The position numbers and the translations under genes are program-made. From assembly GCF_023283895.1 (NCBI RefSeq), contig NZ_JAKILB010000001.1, forward strand, positions 372,001 to 436,000: 64,000 bases of DNA. Direction: 5' to 3'. The notes below the pieces were generated by a model that had not been told where the DNA came from, searched no databases, and was given only the letters and a program-made list of their open reading frames with translations. The DNA comes from Shewanella pneumatophori. Lineage in GTDB: Bacteria > Pseudomonadota > Gammaproteobacteria > Enterobacterales > Shewanellaceae. Shown here piece by piece: positions 47,013 through 57,327 of the stretch (positions are counted from its first letter, which is position 1; every line of letters starts with the position of its first letter).

Positions 47013-47651
47013 ATGCCAGCTAATCAGACAAAACATCAAGACCCGTTAACGCTTTACTTTATCTATGACTCACATTGCCCTTGGAGTTATGCCGCCACAC
47101 CAGTGGTTGCTGAGCTGATTAACGCTTTTGACTTTTCAGATCTACATTTATTGCACTGTGCTCACTTTAATGGCTCAGATGCACCGAAACAGGCGCAAAT
47201 AGAGCAGGTTAGTGCATTAAGCGACATAGAGTTTGGTGATAGTTATTTGGCACAGCATAAGAAGAAAGCTTCCTCTGTTAAAGTTGCTAACTTCATGTCT
47301 TGGGTACAATCAAAACAAGCAGATAAAGAGTTTGAATTGTTGCAAGCGATCCAAAAACAACACTTTGTTGACGCGAATCCTTTTGAAACTCGCGATAATT
47401 TCGACAAGCTCATTAATCATTACAAGCTTTCACCATCAAACAAAGTATTTAAAGATGCACTAAGCCATGAAGCTGAAAGTGTATTAGCAGGTATTGCAGA
47501 GATTGGTGAAGCAATTGGAACCAATGCATTCCCAGTATTGGTAATGACATCTGGCGATCAAGCTATCTTTATCGATCACTCGGAGCACTTAGCCGCTCCA
47601 GAGGGCGTTGTAGCTGCAGTACGGGAAGAGCTAGCTGCATTAGAGGTGTAA
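47013..47651 (+). CDS. DsbA-family (FrnE-like) thioredoxin-fold protein
   Basis: 212 residues, no signal peptide. Active-site motif C-P-W-S in YDSHCPWSYAATPVV (about residues 22-25). This has one Cys only, as in the HCCA isomerase/FrnE branch (monothiol). VKVANFMSW and the cis-Pro region NAFPVLVM follow. It is cytoplasmic and may be a reductase or isomerase of unknown substrate. A 14-bp perfect hairpin at 47756-47787 lies downstream. Confidence 0.82.
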   Translation: MPANQTKHQDPLTLYFIYDSHCPWSYAATPVVAELINAFDFSDLHLLHCAHFNGSDAPKQAQIEQVSALSDIEFGDSYLAQHKKKASSVKVANFMSWVQSKQADKEFELLQAIQKQHFVDANPFETRDNFDKLINHYKLSPSNKVFKDALSHEAESVLAGIAEIGEAIGTNAFPVLVMTSGDQAIFIDHSEHLAAPEGVVAAVREELAALEV

Positions 47652-48175
47652 ATCAGGCTATTCTTATGCTAGAAGTGCTATTTGGCCTACGCTCTATCAA
47701 TAAAAGCCTTGTATTAAAACCAATTTAGCGAAGCGCATTTGAATGCATAATTAAAAGAATAACCTTGAAACTATTCAAGGTTATTCTGCTTTGAAATATT
47801 TTGATCGGTAAGCCTAGTTGTTGTCGCTAGTTGTTATAACAAAGTCTAACTAGTGCGATGTAAAACATCACCAAACAAAACCATTTCAAAACTAATAGGC
47901 TCTCTAGCATACAGTTACTCCTCAGTATCATTAATCCCACTTTGTCATTGTTCAAAGCTAAGTAGAAATTCAGGCCAATAGCCTTTAGCTGAACGCATCG
48001 CAAACTAGTTTTGGGGTTAATTTTATACTGATTGGTATAACTCAATAGCGGCTCTAAAATGCCAGTGTATAACCCTTATCAACTAGCCAAATATTCATGT
48101 CTTTTTTAGACGGGTTTAGCATAGCAAATAAAGGTTAATCTGAGCTGAATTTAATTGATGTCTAATCAAACCATA
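47652..48175. other. Intergenic with hairpin and possible tiny gene
   Basis: AGAATAACCTTGAA-ACTA-TTCAAGGTTATTCT (47756-47787) is a perfect 14-bp inverted repeat, probably the end of the DsbA-like transcript. The 15-mer TTTTATACTGATTGG occurs at 48021. A possible 27-residue gene is listed separately. Confidence 0.5.
47827..47910 (-). CDS. Possible 27-residue single-helix membrane peptide
   Basis: GAGGAG lies seven bases before ATG (47910), giving MLESLLVLKWFCLVMFYIALV and a polar tail ending YNN. It would be one hydrophobic helix, similar in size to small membrane subunits such as KdpF. Ribosome site and hydrophobicity are the only support. Confidence 0.3.
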   Translation of the reverse strand: MLESLLVLKWFCLVMFYIALVRLCYNN

Positions 48176-49006
48176 TTAAGATTTTTTCTTCGCATAAACA
48201 TGGATATAGCGGCCTAAGGACAGGAATGGTTCCTGACGACAAAGTTTTTGCTCCATCGCCACAATTTCATCAAAACTAAAATGGCCCATATCATGATTTT
48301 GCATATAGTCATGGAAAGTGCGCACACCCGTTTTACCTATGATCTCAAAACCGGCTTGCTGCAAACATTGATAGACTAATTCAGGCTTAATGCCTTGTTG
48401 GGGTTGCAGTTTAAACCTTTTTCGATGCGGCATACCTTGCTCAATATGCTTAAGATTGCCACAAATAAGATTCTTAAATAGCAGGCCGTTATAGTTGTAA
48501 AACATAACTGAAATAATCCCGCCCGGTTTGACCTGCTCACATAACGAAGTCAATGCAGCTATAGGCTCTGCTAGCCATTCCATAACTGCGTGAAACAAAA
48601 CCAAATCGACAGGTTGGTTTAGGTGCTCGGAAACATGCTGCACTGGACTATGAATAAATCGATACCGCTCAAGCAGGTTATTAGCAGTAATATCTTGTTT
48701 TGCTAGCGACAGCATTTCGCTCGACAAATCACACAAGTTAACATTGTGGCCTAAAGCAGCAATTTTTTGTGAAAGCTGGGCCAATCCCCCACCAGCATCA
48801 AGCACACTAAAAGTAGGTTGAGTCTTTAGCTCCTGGTGCGCAGTTTCTTGATGTGGGAGCTGTTGATAATTGTCACCAGCGAGCTCTTTCAAGATAAGCT
48901 CAATATCTTGCCACACTACGGTTTGCCTTATTTCACCTTTTGCAGTGCCGTAAATACTTGCTGCAAACTTATGTGCTAAATCGTCAAAATTTCTATCTTG
49001 TTTCAC
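48176..49006 (-). CDS. cmoM: CmoM, tRNA uridine 5-oxyacetate carboxymethyltransferase
   Basis: 276 residues, class I SAM-dependent methyltransferase. It makes the methyl ester of wobble uridine-5-oxyacetic acid in tRNA. It matches E. coli CmoM (SmtA) along its length: DRNFDDLAHKFAASIYGTAKGEIRQ, SAM motif VLDAGGGLAQLSQKIA, LILFHAVMEWLAEP and TGVRTFHDYM. An insertion of about 15 residues rich in Gln and His (TAHQELKTQPT) lies before the SAM motif. Confidence 0.93.
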   Translation of the reverse strand: MKQDRNFDDLAHKFAASIYGTAKGEIRQTVVWQDIELILKELAGDNYQQLPHQETAHQELKTQPTFSVLDAGGGLAQLSQKIAALGHNVNLCDLSSEMLSLAKQDITANNLLERYRFIHSPVQHVSEHLNQPVDLVLFHAVMEWLAEPIAALTSLCEQVKPGGIISVMFYNYNGLLFKNLICGNLKHIEQGMPHRKRFKLQPQQGIKPELVYQCLQQAGFEIIGKTGVRTFHDYMQNHDMGHFSFDEIVAMEQKLCRQEPFLSLGRYIHVYAKKKS

Positions 49007-49567
49007 TGCTGTCTTCTTTGGTTATACGTTTACTATCACTTTTCCCGGTTGTGTTTCACTTAAAAATCTACCGGCAAAGGAGAACTAAAATATGCGGCCG
49101 CGGATTTTCTCACAGCAAGCTGTAAATTTAAATCACCTAATACGTAAATAGCGACAACGATGTAGAACTAATTAGCGATGCATGCATTTTTCCTCTTTGT
49201 GACCATAAATACCACCAGTTACACTCTTAAACCCCTGAATTATTATGCTAGCAATTGAATAAAAGTTAAAAATATCTCGGGTTTATAGCTTTCACTATTC
49301 ACATTTATCGCATTTCCATGCAAAAGTGGATAATTAAAAGGTGTGGACAGCAAGACGCGTTTTACTCGCGCTAAAACCGCTTTAAAATGAAAAATATTAT
49401 GATGTACAAGTATTTGCGCATCGATTATATTTTCTCAGATCTGGGTGCCTATTGGTAATACAGGTGGCGCTAACGTCAACCCATTAAAGCCGATGCCTAT
49501 ACCAAAAAACCTACAAAAACTGCTACTAGTTACAGTTAAACAGTGATGCATAGAGGATTAAGCGCGC
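49007..49567. other. Intergenic, no gene seen
   Basis: About 560 bases. GTTAAAAATATCTCGGG at 49265-49281 is an exact copy of 6751-6767. No open frame or ribosome site is supported. Confidence 0.5.
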
Positions 49568-49987
49568 ATGAGCGTAAACATTAATTTAGTCGTTGAAGTC
49601 AGCAAGCAGATAAACGAGAAAGAGGTCGTTGCACTTTATAAAGCCAATGCGTGGTCATCAGCAGAGGTTCCTGAAAAACTGCTCGCAGCACTATTAAATT
49701 CAGACACATTGGTCACCGCAAGGGTGGATGGCAAGTTAGTCGGTTTAGGTAATGCTATTTCTGACGGGCATCTAGTGGTTTATTACCCACATCTGTTGAT
49801 TCATCCAGATTTTCAGCGTCAAGGTATAGGCCGTCAAGTGATGGAATTAATGCAAGGTCATTACCATGGTTTTCACCAGCAAATGCTAACCGCCGATGGC
49901 GACTCTACGGCTTTTTATCAATCATTAGGATTTGAGCGAGCAGGCCAAACAGTACCTATGTGGGTTTACTCTGGCGATGAGCATTAG
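49568..49987 (+). CDS. GNAT-family N-acetyltransferase
   Basis: 139 residues. The acetyl-CoA motif is HPDFQRQGIGRQVMELM (R/Q-x-x-G-x-G/A), with the preceding strand LVVYYPHLLI. The C-terminal FYQSLGFER is typical. Substrate unknown. It converges on codA, with a long stem at 50113-50187 between. Confidence 0.88.
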   Translation: MSVNINLVVEVSKQINEKEVVALYKANAWSSAEVPEKLLAALLNSDTLVTARVDGKLVGLGNAISDGHLVVYYPHLLIHPDFQRQGIGRQVMELMQGHYHGFHQQMLTADGDSTAFYQSLGFERAGQTVPMWVYSGDEH

Positions 49988-50112
49988 CCTAAGAATGTGA
50001 AGCAGCCAAATTAATCGTGTATAAATTGATAACTAGGAATTTTGCACAGCTTCTAGTGATAAGCGTCTAATGATACGCATCAAATAACAAATATCTAGTA
50101 ATCAGCCAATAA

Positions 50113-50187
50113 AAAAGGTCCATTAAAGTTGTATCGACCATTTACGCTCATGCGCGGTTTAGTCAAACAACTTAATGGACCTTTAAT
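50113..50187 (-). terminator. Long-stem terminator of codBA
   Basis: Minus strand: AAGGTCCATTAAGTTGT pairs with ACAACTTTAATGGACCTT (one bulge), loop about 34 bases, followed by TTTTTT. Confidence 0.75.
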
Positions 50188-50245
50188 GCTTATACAATCA
50201 CTAACATCATCAGAGAAGCGTTTATAAGCACAAAAGTTAACGCTA

Positions 50246-51535
50246 TTAACGGCGGAAAGTAACGTCTTCAGTCTCAGCTAAGTGAATTTGTGTTTGCGCT
50301 ATTTGGGTTTGGGCTAACACTTTACCCTGGCGCACTGAGTAACGTACTGGTACTTGACGACGAACCGCATCGAAACCGTTTTCAGCTGGCAATACCAATA
50401 GGTTGCCAGGCTTGCCAAGTTCAATACCGTAGTTGTCTTGAATATTTAAAGTACGAGCAGACTTATTAGTGATTAGCTCTAAAGAGTTGTTGATTTGATC
50501 GTAACCCATGATTTGGCAAACATGTAAGCCCATGTGCAATACCTGCAGCATATTAGCTGTGCCAAGCGGATACCAAGGGTCAAAAATGTCATCGTGACCA
50601 AAGCACACATTAATGTCAGCAGCTAGCATCTCTTTAACGCGAGTAATACCACGGCGCTTAGGGTAATCGTCAAAACGACCTTGAAGATGGATATTTACTA
50701 GCGGATTTGCCACAAAGTTAATACCTGACATACCAAGCAAACGGAACAAGCGCGAGGCGTAAGCACCGTTGTACGAATGCATTGCTGTAGTGTGACTCGC
50801 CGTTACGCGCTCTCCCATATTGTATTTATGGGCGAGGGCAGCTACGGTTTCAACAAAGCGTGACTGCTCATCATCAATTTCATCACAGTGTACGTCAATC
50901 AAACGGTCATACTTGCGCGCAAGCTCAAACACGTAATGTAGAGATTCAACACCGTATTCTCGAGTAAACTCAAAGTGCGGAATAGCACCAATCACATCAG
51001 CACCAAGCTTTACTGCTTCTTCTAATAACGCTTTACCATTTGGGTAAGACAAAATGCCTTCTTGTGGGAATGCAACAATCTGAATATCAATCCAAGGCTT
51101 CATCTCTTGTTTTACTTCAAGCATGGCTTTTAGCGCAATAAGAGTCGGGTCCGACACATCAACGTGAGTACGAACGTGTTGAATACCGTTAGCGATTTGC
51201 CATTTGAGGGTTTGCTTTGCCCGTGCTTTAACATCGTCGATAGACAACATAGACTTACGCTCGGCCCAGCGCTCAATACCTTCGAATAAAGTACCTGAAA
51301 TATTCCAGCTCGGCTCACCAGCCGTTTGAGTTGTATCTAAGTGAACGTGCGGCTCACAAAAAGGGGCAACCGCCATTCCGCCTTCGCCATCAATAACTTG
51401 GGTTGAAGCATCGTATTGCAGCGCTTCAGTCATAGGACTAATAGCTTTGAATTTGCCGTCTTCAATCAACAATTGTTGCAGGCCTTCGTGACCTTTAAGC
51501 GTCACATTTTTAATCAACATACTTGCTGATGACAT
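50246..51535 (-). CDS. codA: Cytosine deaminase
   Basis: 429 residues from ATG 51535 ([15 protein letters not shown]); AAGGA lies seven bases before it. It deaminates cytosine to uracil for pyrimidine salvage. Close match to E. coli CodA through metal site [47 protein letters not shown] and the catalytic [15 protein letters not shown]. It follows codB, and the ribosome site lies within the end of codB. Confidence 0.97.
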   Translation of the reverse strand: MSSASMLIKNVTLKGHEGLQQLLIEDGKFKAISPMTEALQYDASTQVIDGEGGMAVAPFCEPHVHLDTTQTAGEPSWNISGTLFEGIERWAERKSMLSIDDVKARAKQTLKWQIANGIQHVRTHVDVSDPTLIALKAMLEVKQEMKPWIDIQIVAFPQEGILSYPNGKALLEEAVKLGADVIGAIPHFEFTREYGVESLHYVFELARKYDRLIDVHCDEIDDEQSRFVETVAALAHKYNMGERVTASHTTAMHSYNGAYASRLFRLLGMSGINFVANPLVNIHLQGRFDDYPKRRGITRVKEMLAADINVCFGHDDIFDPWYPLGTANMLQVLHMGLHVCQIMGYDQINNSLELITNKSARTLNIQDNYGIELGKPGNLLVLPAENGFDAVRRQVPVRYSVRQGKVLAQTQIAQTQIHLAETEDVTFRR

Positions 51536-51545
51536 GGTGTTTTCC

Positions 51546-52811
51546 TTATGCATTGGTTGCATTGTTACAATCTGATTTAACTGGTTGCTGCCCAGTCACA
51601 CGTTTTAGTACTTCATCAATCAATAAGTAGCTGATAGCACCGGCTAACACAGCATTGATTGGTACGATACCCGGCAGTAAGTGACCAGCAAGCACGCCAA
51701 TCATCACGCCGCTAATTGCCGCCCAATTAACGGTTGAGAATTTAGCGCTAGTAAAGTCTTTGTATTTTTCACGGTTACGCAAGTAATCGGCAATGATGAT
51801 CCCGCCGATTGGAGGAATGGCGGCTGACAAAAAGGTTAGCCAGCCAACGAAGTTATTATATAACCATAGCGCACATAAGGTGCCGATAATGCCGTTGAAA
51901 ATCGACAAGTATTTGCTTGGTAAGCCGGTAATATTAGAAAAACCAAGGCCAGAGGCATAAAGCGCATTATCGTTAGTGGTCCAAATATTAAGACCTAAGA
52001 TGATAATAGCTGGGATTAATAAGCCCTGAGCAATCATTACTTCCGAGATATCCGCTTGGCCTGTTGCCGCTGCACCTGCTGCGCCAAAGACAAACATTAA
52101 AGAGTTGCCAATAAAAAAGGCAAACATGGTGACAAATACTGCGGTTTTAGGATTTTTGCCAAAGCGTACAAAGTCCGCAGTTAAGGTCCCAGCTGAAATA
52201 AACGAGCCGACAACTAACACTAGCGCGGTATTAAAATCGATAGGGTTTTCTGGTTCAACCGCCATTAGTCCTTGCATACCGCCCATAGTGTCAACCGCTT
52301 GAATAACAGAGAAACCACCAAACAGTGCAATTGCAGGAACAGCAATGGCCGACAGGATCATAATGGCGCCAATGCCGAAGTAAACAGTGAAGGTCATTAG
52401 TAGACCAGAGATGATAATGAGGAGGTTAGTATCGATGCCAGTGGCTTTTTGAACCGGAATAGCAAACATTGCCACGCCAACACCAAACCAACCAACTTGA
52501 GTGCCACCAAGAAGTAGCGAGGGTAACCAAGAACCTTTTAAACCGAAAGAGTAACGAGCGAGGAGGTGAGTTGAAAGCCCTGTTTGAGCGCCAATATAAC
52601 CGAGAAAAGAAGTGTAAATACCGAGAATTAAATTACCAATGAGAACCGCAAGAACAAAATCATTAAAAGAGAGACCAGTACCGAGTGTGCCACCTGTCCA
52701 CATACTCGCTGAAAAAAAGGTCAGTCCCAACATCACCATCGTCAGGGATAAAACACCTTTACGTGCCGAAATAGGCACCGGGCTTAAACTGTAATTATTA
52801 TCGCTTGCCAT
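51546..52811 (-). CDS. codB: Cytosine permease
   Basis: 421 residues, 12 membrane helices, NCS1 family. Segments [20 protein letters not shown] and [18 protein letters not shown] are typical of CodB. It imports cytosine for codA, with which it forms an operon; codA starts 11 bases after its stop. Probable regulators (purine or pyrimidine) cannot be read from the upstream region with confidence. Confidence 0.95.
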   Translation of the reverse strand: MASDNNYSLSPVPISARKGVLSLTMVMLGLTFFSASMWTGGTLGTGLSFNDFVLAVLIGNLILGIYTSFLGYIGAQTGLSTHLLARYSFGLKGSWLPSLLLGGTQVGWFGVGVAMFAIPVQKATGIDTNLLIIISGLLMTFTVYFGIGAIMILSAIAVPAIALFGGFSVIQAVDTMGGMQGLMAVEPENPIDFNTALVLVVGSFISAGTLTADFVRFGKNPKTAVFVTMFAFFIGNSLMFVFGAAGAAATGQADISEVMIAQGLLIPAIIILGLNIWTTNDNALYASGLGFSNITGLPSKYLSIFNGIIGTLCALWLYNNFVGWLTFLSAAIPPIGGIIIADYLRNREKYKDFTSAKFSTVNWAAISGVMIGVLAGHLLPGIVPINAVLAGAISYLLIDEVLKRVTGQQPVKSDCNNATNA

Positions 52812-53281
52812 TTATTGTCCTTGGATTAAATAAAGAAAATACACGGCTTACCTGACTACGCACAAACACCAGCAATACTGGGATACAGCAGTTACTCGTC
52901 AGGCAAACGGCGCGTAGTTTAGTCATAATCAAAAACGAGTCAAGCAAATAAACATGCTAATTTATTAAATAAAGATATACGTAATAACAACGTAAACATC
53001 AAGGTGTTATCAGGTTGGTGTGTATTGCTAAATGAGACGCAACTAAAGTAAAAATGTTAGCACATATCGCTACGAAACCAATAGCACGCACAGGTGTAAT
53101 AAAAGGTATCAAGTCATGCTAGTCATGCTAGTCATGCTAGTCATGCTAGTCATGCTAGTCATGCTAGTCATGCTAGTCATGCTAGTCATGCTAGTCATGT
53201 TTGTAAGTTCTATACAGGTCATTATTTGGTTAAACGAGAAGATTAACCGAATAAATTAACCGCAGCGAGGTAGCGACTATA
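52812..53281. other. codB upstream region with a tandem repeat
   Basis: About 470 bases; holds the codB promoter and the 9-bp repeat at 53114-53199. No gene is seen. Confidence 0.5.
53114..53199. repeat. 9-bp tandem repeat, nine full copies
   Basis: TCATGCTAG repeated nine times (53114-53194), then a partial TCATG. Units are identical, so it should vary in length by slippage. Each unit has a CTAG. Confidence 0.95.
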
Positions 53282-54835
53282 TTATTGAGCTTTTGCTTTG
53301 GGCCTAAACAAGGCAAGCAGTGGAATTAAGCATAAGTAAGACACTAATAGAAAGCCAAAGGTATACACAAATGCTAAAAGGGTGGATTGCTGCAATAACA
53401 TATTTTGCAGTTGAGCAATAAAACCTGGGTCGGTAATACTGACGCCTTGCTGATGAGCTGCGTTTTGCAAAACCGGATTACTCGGAGACAACGCCCCGCC
53501 CAGTTGATTCCATTCTTGCTGCTTTATTCGGGTAAAGTAGGTATTAACGATTGAAATACCAAAAGAGCCACCAATGGTGCGGCATAAGTTAAACACCACC
53601 GCACCGCCAACCGTGTCTTTAGGTGACAAACTGGCGTAAGCCAATTGGCTCAAAGGCGCGAACACGAGGCCCATACCCGCACCTTGAACAATACTTGGCA
53701 GCAGCACCCAGTAAATATTAATCTCCAGCGAGTACTGAGTCATCAAGTAAGTACCAAACGCATTAAGGCTAAGCCCTATCACAATCAATAGTCTTGCATC
53801 GACCTTATCCATATAACTGGCCATAGCGATCAACACAAAAGCTGAAGTTAACCCGCGGGGCGCCATAGCAAAGCCAGTAGTATCGACAGGGTAGTTTAAT
53901 AACTGCTCTAACATCATTGGCTGTAATTGGGTAATGCCGAACATCCCCATAGAAAAACCAGCCATCACCAAGCACGACATGGCGAGGTTTCTATCACGCA
54001 ATAACCAAACTGGCGCGATATCACTTTTGGTAATAAACGAGCGGGCAACGAAGAAGATAATTGCGATTACGCTGATAATGGCTGAAAACAAAATGGTGTT
54101 TGATTCAAACCAAGATTCATCGTTACCGCGATCTAGCACCATTTGCAATAAACCAATTCCTATTGTCATCGCGATTACAATGGGCCAATCAATTTTGGGC
54201 TTACCTTTGCCGTTTAGTTTTACAAACAGATAAATCAAACTCAGGCATACAGCACCTATGGGCAGGTTAACGTAAAAAATCCAGCGCCAGTCCATGTTCT
54301 CAGTAATGATCCCGCCAAGTGTTGGCCCAAGAATAGGGCCCAGTAATACGCCAACACTAAATAGTGCCATCGCCTTACCACGCTCGGCAGCAGGGTAAAT
54401 CTGCACCATGATTGACTGTGACAATGGGATCACCGATGCACCAAACGCGCCTTGCATTACCCTAAATGTCACCATTTCAGCTATCGTATCCGCTTGGCCG
54501 CACAACGCCGAGCTCACAATAAAACCGCTAACCGATAAAAGGAGTAACTGACGAATACCAAATTTAAGCGCAAGGAAACTAGCAAGTGGAATAAATATCG
54601 CTTCCGCCATAGAATAAGACGTCAGTACCCAAGTGACCTGATCGGACGTGACTCCCAAAGCGCCCATCATGTGAGGTAACGCCACATTGGCAATCGTCAT
54701 ATCAAGCAGCACCATAATTGCTGACAGCATTACCGCCAAAGTGACTAGTTTACGGCTGCCCTCACTTAATACATGACTTTCTTCAGCAGAATTATCAGAT
54801 TTATCACTGGCTGCGCCTTGCGATTCTATAGCCAT
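53282..54835 (-). CDS. EmrB-like MFS multidrug transporter (DHA2)
   Basis: 517 residues, 14 membrane helices. DHA2 motifs: LDMTIANVALPHMMGALG (motif D-type), VTWVLTSYSMAEA, GPILGPTLGGIITENMDWRWIFYVNLPIG (motif C). It starts seven bases after the stop of the adaptor gene, so they are one operon. It should export lipophilic compounds across the inner membrane with the EmrA-like partner; specificity unknown. Confidence 0.93.
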   Translation of the reverse strand: MAIESQGAASDKSDNSAEESHVLSEGSRKLVTLAVMLSAIMVLLDMTIANVALPHMMGALGVTSDQVTWVLTSYSMAEAIFIPLASFLALKFGIRQLLLLSVSGFIVSSALCGQADTIAEMVTFRVMQGAFGASVIPLSQSIMVQIYPAAERGKAMALFSVGVLLGPILGPTLGGIITENMDWRWIFYVNLPIGAVCLSLIYLFVKLNGKGKPKIDWPIVIAMTIGIGLLQMVLDRGNDESWFESNTILFSAIISVIAIIFFVARSFITKSDIAPVWLLRDRNLAMSCLVMAGFSMGMFGITQLQPMMLEQLLNYPVDTTGFAMAPRGLTSAFVLIAMASYMDKVDARLLIVIGLSLNAFGTYLMTQYSLEINIYWVLLPSIVQGAGMGLVFAPLSQLAYASLSPKDTVGGAVVFNLCRTIGGSFGISIVNTYFTRIKQQEWNQLGGALSPSNPVLQNAAHQQGVSITDPGFIAQLQNMLLQQSTLLAFVYTFGFLLVSYLCLIPLLALFRPKAKAQ

Positions 54836-54842
54836 TGCGCAG

Positions 54843-55988
54843 TTACTCTACACCGTCTGCAGATTTGTTCGTTTTACTGGTTTTAGTTATACCTTGGTTT
54901 TTTGTTTGGTTATTTATCCCTGACTTTGAATCTAATTGGCTCGGGTCACTTAATTTACTTTTAGCAGTATCAATGGGTGAGAGCGTATCAATGGTTACGT
55001 CGGCACTCGCGCCAACACGCAGCGGAAAGTCGGGGTGTTGATGTTCATTGGTTAAACGGATTAATACAGGAAAACGCTGGGGTACTTTTACCCAATTACC
55101 GGTAGCATTTTCTGGAGGTAATAAAGAAAAAGACGAGCCACTTGCCGGGGAAATCGCTTCGATGTGGCCACTATAATCAACCTTAGGGTAAAGATCTAAG
55201 GTAATGCTGGCAGGTAAATCCTTTTTAAGTCGCTCCAGTTGAGTTTCCTTAAAGTTTGCTTGGACCCAAAAAGTGTTGTCGACGACTAATGGCACTAATG
55301 CTTGTCCGGGCGATACAACACTGCCAGCATGAATCGCTAATTTACCAAGCTTACCGTTATGGGCAGCAAAAATGTTGGTATAAGATAACGACAAGCTTGC
55401 CTGACTTAAGGTTGCGGCGGCTTTTTTTACTTCAGGCGCGTCGTCTCCTTGTGCGCCTTGAGCTTTTATTAATTGCGACATTGTTGCACGCGCTGCGATG
55501 ACATTTTCTTCCGCTGTAGCCTGTTTTGCCCGCGCATCATCTAGATCTTGTGCAGGCAGTAGTGCTTGCGCTACCAGTTGTTTAACACGCTGATAAGTCG
55601 CCTGAGCATCATTAAGTTGAGCCACTGCACTTCTTACATTTGCGCTTGCCGCTAATATCGCATCGCCAGAAGCAGCGTTATTTTGTAGCGCCATAGAATA
55701 GGCTGCGCGCGCTTCATCTAGTTTTGCTTGAAAAGGGGCTGGATCGATTTGTACCAGCAAGTCGCCTTTACTCACGGTTTGATAATCTGAGGCGTTCACA
55801 CTGATAACTTTACCGTTAACTTGCGGGGCAATATAAATAATATTGGCGTGCACATAAGCGTCATCAGTACTAGGGTAATTTTTCTGATGCTGAATATAGA
55901 AGTAACTCAGGCATACCACTAGAACCAATAAAGTCAGTGCGACGATAAGATTTCGCATTGTATGAGATTGCTTTGGATTATCACTCAT
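54843..55988 (-). CDS. EmrA-like membrane fusion protein
   Basis: 381 residues. An N-terminal membrane helix (LIVALTLLVLVVCLSYFYI), HlyD/EmrA motif YPSTDDAYVHANIIYIAPQVNGKV, coiled coil (about 90-190) and beta barrel ending PLRVGASADVTIDT. The last 40 residues are polar and Ser/Lys-rich, longer than in E. coli EmrA. First gene of the pump operon. Confidence 0.93.
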   Translation of the reverse strand: MSDNPKQSHTMRNLIVALTLLVLVVCLSYFYIQHQKNYPSTDDAYVHANIIYIAPQVNGKVISVNASDYQTVSKGDLLVQIDPAPFQAKLDEARAAYSMALQNNAASGDAILAASANVRSAVAQLNDAQATYQRVKQLVAQALLPAQDLDDARAKQATAEENVIAARATMSQLIKAQGAQGDDAPEVKKAAATLSQASLSLSYTNIFAAHNGKLGKLAIHAGSVVSPGQALVPLVVDNTFWVQANFKETQLERLKKDLPASITLDLYPKVDYSGHIEAISPASGSSFSLLPPENATGNWVKVPQRFPVLIRLTNEHQHPDFPLRVGASADVTIDTLSPIDTAKSKLSDPSQLDSKSGINNQTKNQGITKTSKTNKSADGVE

Positions 55989-56326
55989 AAGGGTAAACCT
56001 AGGTTATGAATTAAATAGCCGAGCTAAACTAGCTCTGCTTATTACAAGCAGGTCACGTTTAACGCTGTCAACATATCGATAAACGTAAACTTCGCCTGCA
56101 ATAAATACTAGACCATGATTGTGACTATAACGATATAAATGCCTAATAAATCGACTAAAGGAGCAGGGCGCCGATATCAGTTTTCAGAGTTAAACTTAAC
56201 GAAATAGCTCAGTTTAGCGGTGAATAGACCTCAATCGCGCGTGTTTGAAGTTAGAAAGCACTTTTTAGTCTCGACTGATACCATAACTACCTTGGTTACG
56301 TTATATTGAAACCATCAACGACACAC
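55989..56326. other. Intergenic, no gene seen
   Basis: About 340 bases of divergent promoter region without an operator I can support. Confidence 0.45.
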
Positions 56327-57259
56327 ATGCAAAAAATCGAAGAAACCGTTATGCCACAACAAGCTTTAAAAGAACATATCCAGCTTTGGTTAAATAGACC
56401 CATTGAGAGTGGCGCAGTGCGTGAAATGCTCAATGGGTCGGTCGCCATGGCATCTGATATCGGCAATATCAGACCTGAAAATCAAGATCGCGTTGTGTGT
56501 GTGCAAGTTCAAGTTTCAGCATCGAAGTCATTTATTATAGGTGTATTGTGCGATGGCATGGGCGGAATGGCATCTGGCGCTAATTGCGCAAGTCTGAGTA
56601 TTGCCACATTTTTAAGTAGTTGTATCAAAAACCAATTAATGCCTATTGGTCCGCGGTTAATTACCGCAGTCGAAGATGCCAATAATGACGTTTACACGCT
56701 TTATAATGGCAATGGCGGTGCGACTTTATCGGCGTTTATTTTTGATAGCGATGGCCAGTTTGAGGCAATCAATGTTGGCGATAGCCGTATTTATGCCAAT
56801 TTAGCCCATGGAATTAAACAGTATTCAAAAGATGATACATTTGCAGGGCAAAATGCTGATGCTGCCGGCGTGCATTTAAGCAAAGGCTTATTGCAATTTG
56901 TGGGCGTTGGACCTGACATCAAGCCGCAACTGGTTACGTTTCCAAAGATCCGCCAAATCAAACGTCTTATTTTAACCTCTGATGGCGCGCATTACATTGA
57001 GGACAGTACCTTTAAGCAGATCCTTAATCAGCGAACATCAGCAGCAGAACTATGCAAAAGAATGATTGATGTCTCTAAATGGTGCGGCGGCTTTGATAAT
57101 ACGTCGATTCTAATCGCTAATGATGTATTAAAAATATTCGCTAATACTGATGAAACAGCCATCCCGATTGGCACAGTTAAACTAACCGATGCATTTGGTG
57201 AAATTCACTTTATTGGCGTAACAGCGTTAGACACCTTAGATCCAATTATTAGAGCTTAA
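56327..57259 (+). CDS. PP2C-family protein phosphatase
   Basis: About 310 residues (ATG 56327 or 56351; a TTG at 56306 is in frame but has no ribosome site). Metal-dependent Ser/Thr phosphatase: GNIRPENQDR, LCDGMGGMASG (metal-binding Asp), GGATLSAFIFD, INVGDSRIYA, LTSDGAHYI and GGFDNTSILI occur in the usual order. There is no attached kinase or membrane domain. A 50-residue gene follows at 57328. PP2C phosphatases of this size often pair with Ser/Thr kinases or type VI secretion genes, but none is in view. Confidence 0.88.
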   Translation: MQKIEETVMPQQALKEHIQLWLNRPIESGAVREMLNGSVAMASDIGNIRPENQDRVVCVQVQVSASKSFIIGVLCDGMGGMASGANCASLSIATFLSSCIKNQLMPIGPRLITAVEDANNDVYTLYNGNGGATLSAFIFDSDGQFEAINVGDSRIYANLAHGIKQYSKDDTFAGQNADAAGVHLSKGLLQFVGVGPDIKPQLVTFPKIRQIKRLILTSDGAHYIEDSTFKQILNQRTSAAELCKRMIDVSKWCGGFDNTSILIANDVLKIFANTDETAIPIGTVKLTDAFGEIHFIGVTALDTLDPIIRA

Positions 57260-57327
57260 AGCGTCAGTTCTTTAAACGTAAAGTTCACTTAAAAAAAGCT
57301 TTTATACTGATAGGGGAGTTAAAAAAA

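Noticed and set aside
52905-52930. PurR-type operator before codB
   Set aside because: GGCAAACGGCGCG matches only half of the E. coli consensus.
53114-53199. CRISPR-like array
   Set aside because: Units are 9 bases with no spacers between them; a simple tandem repeat.
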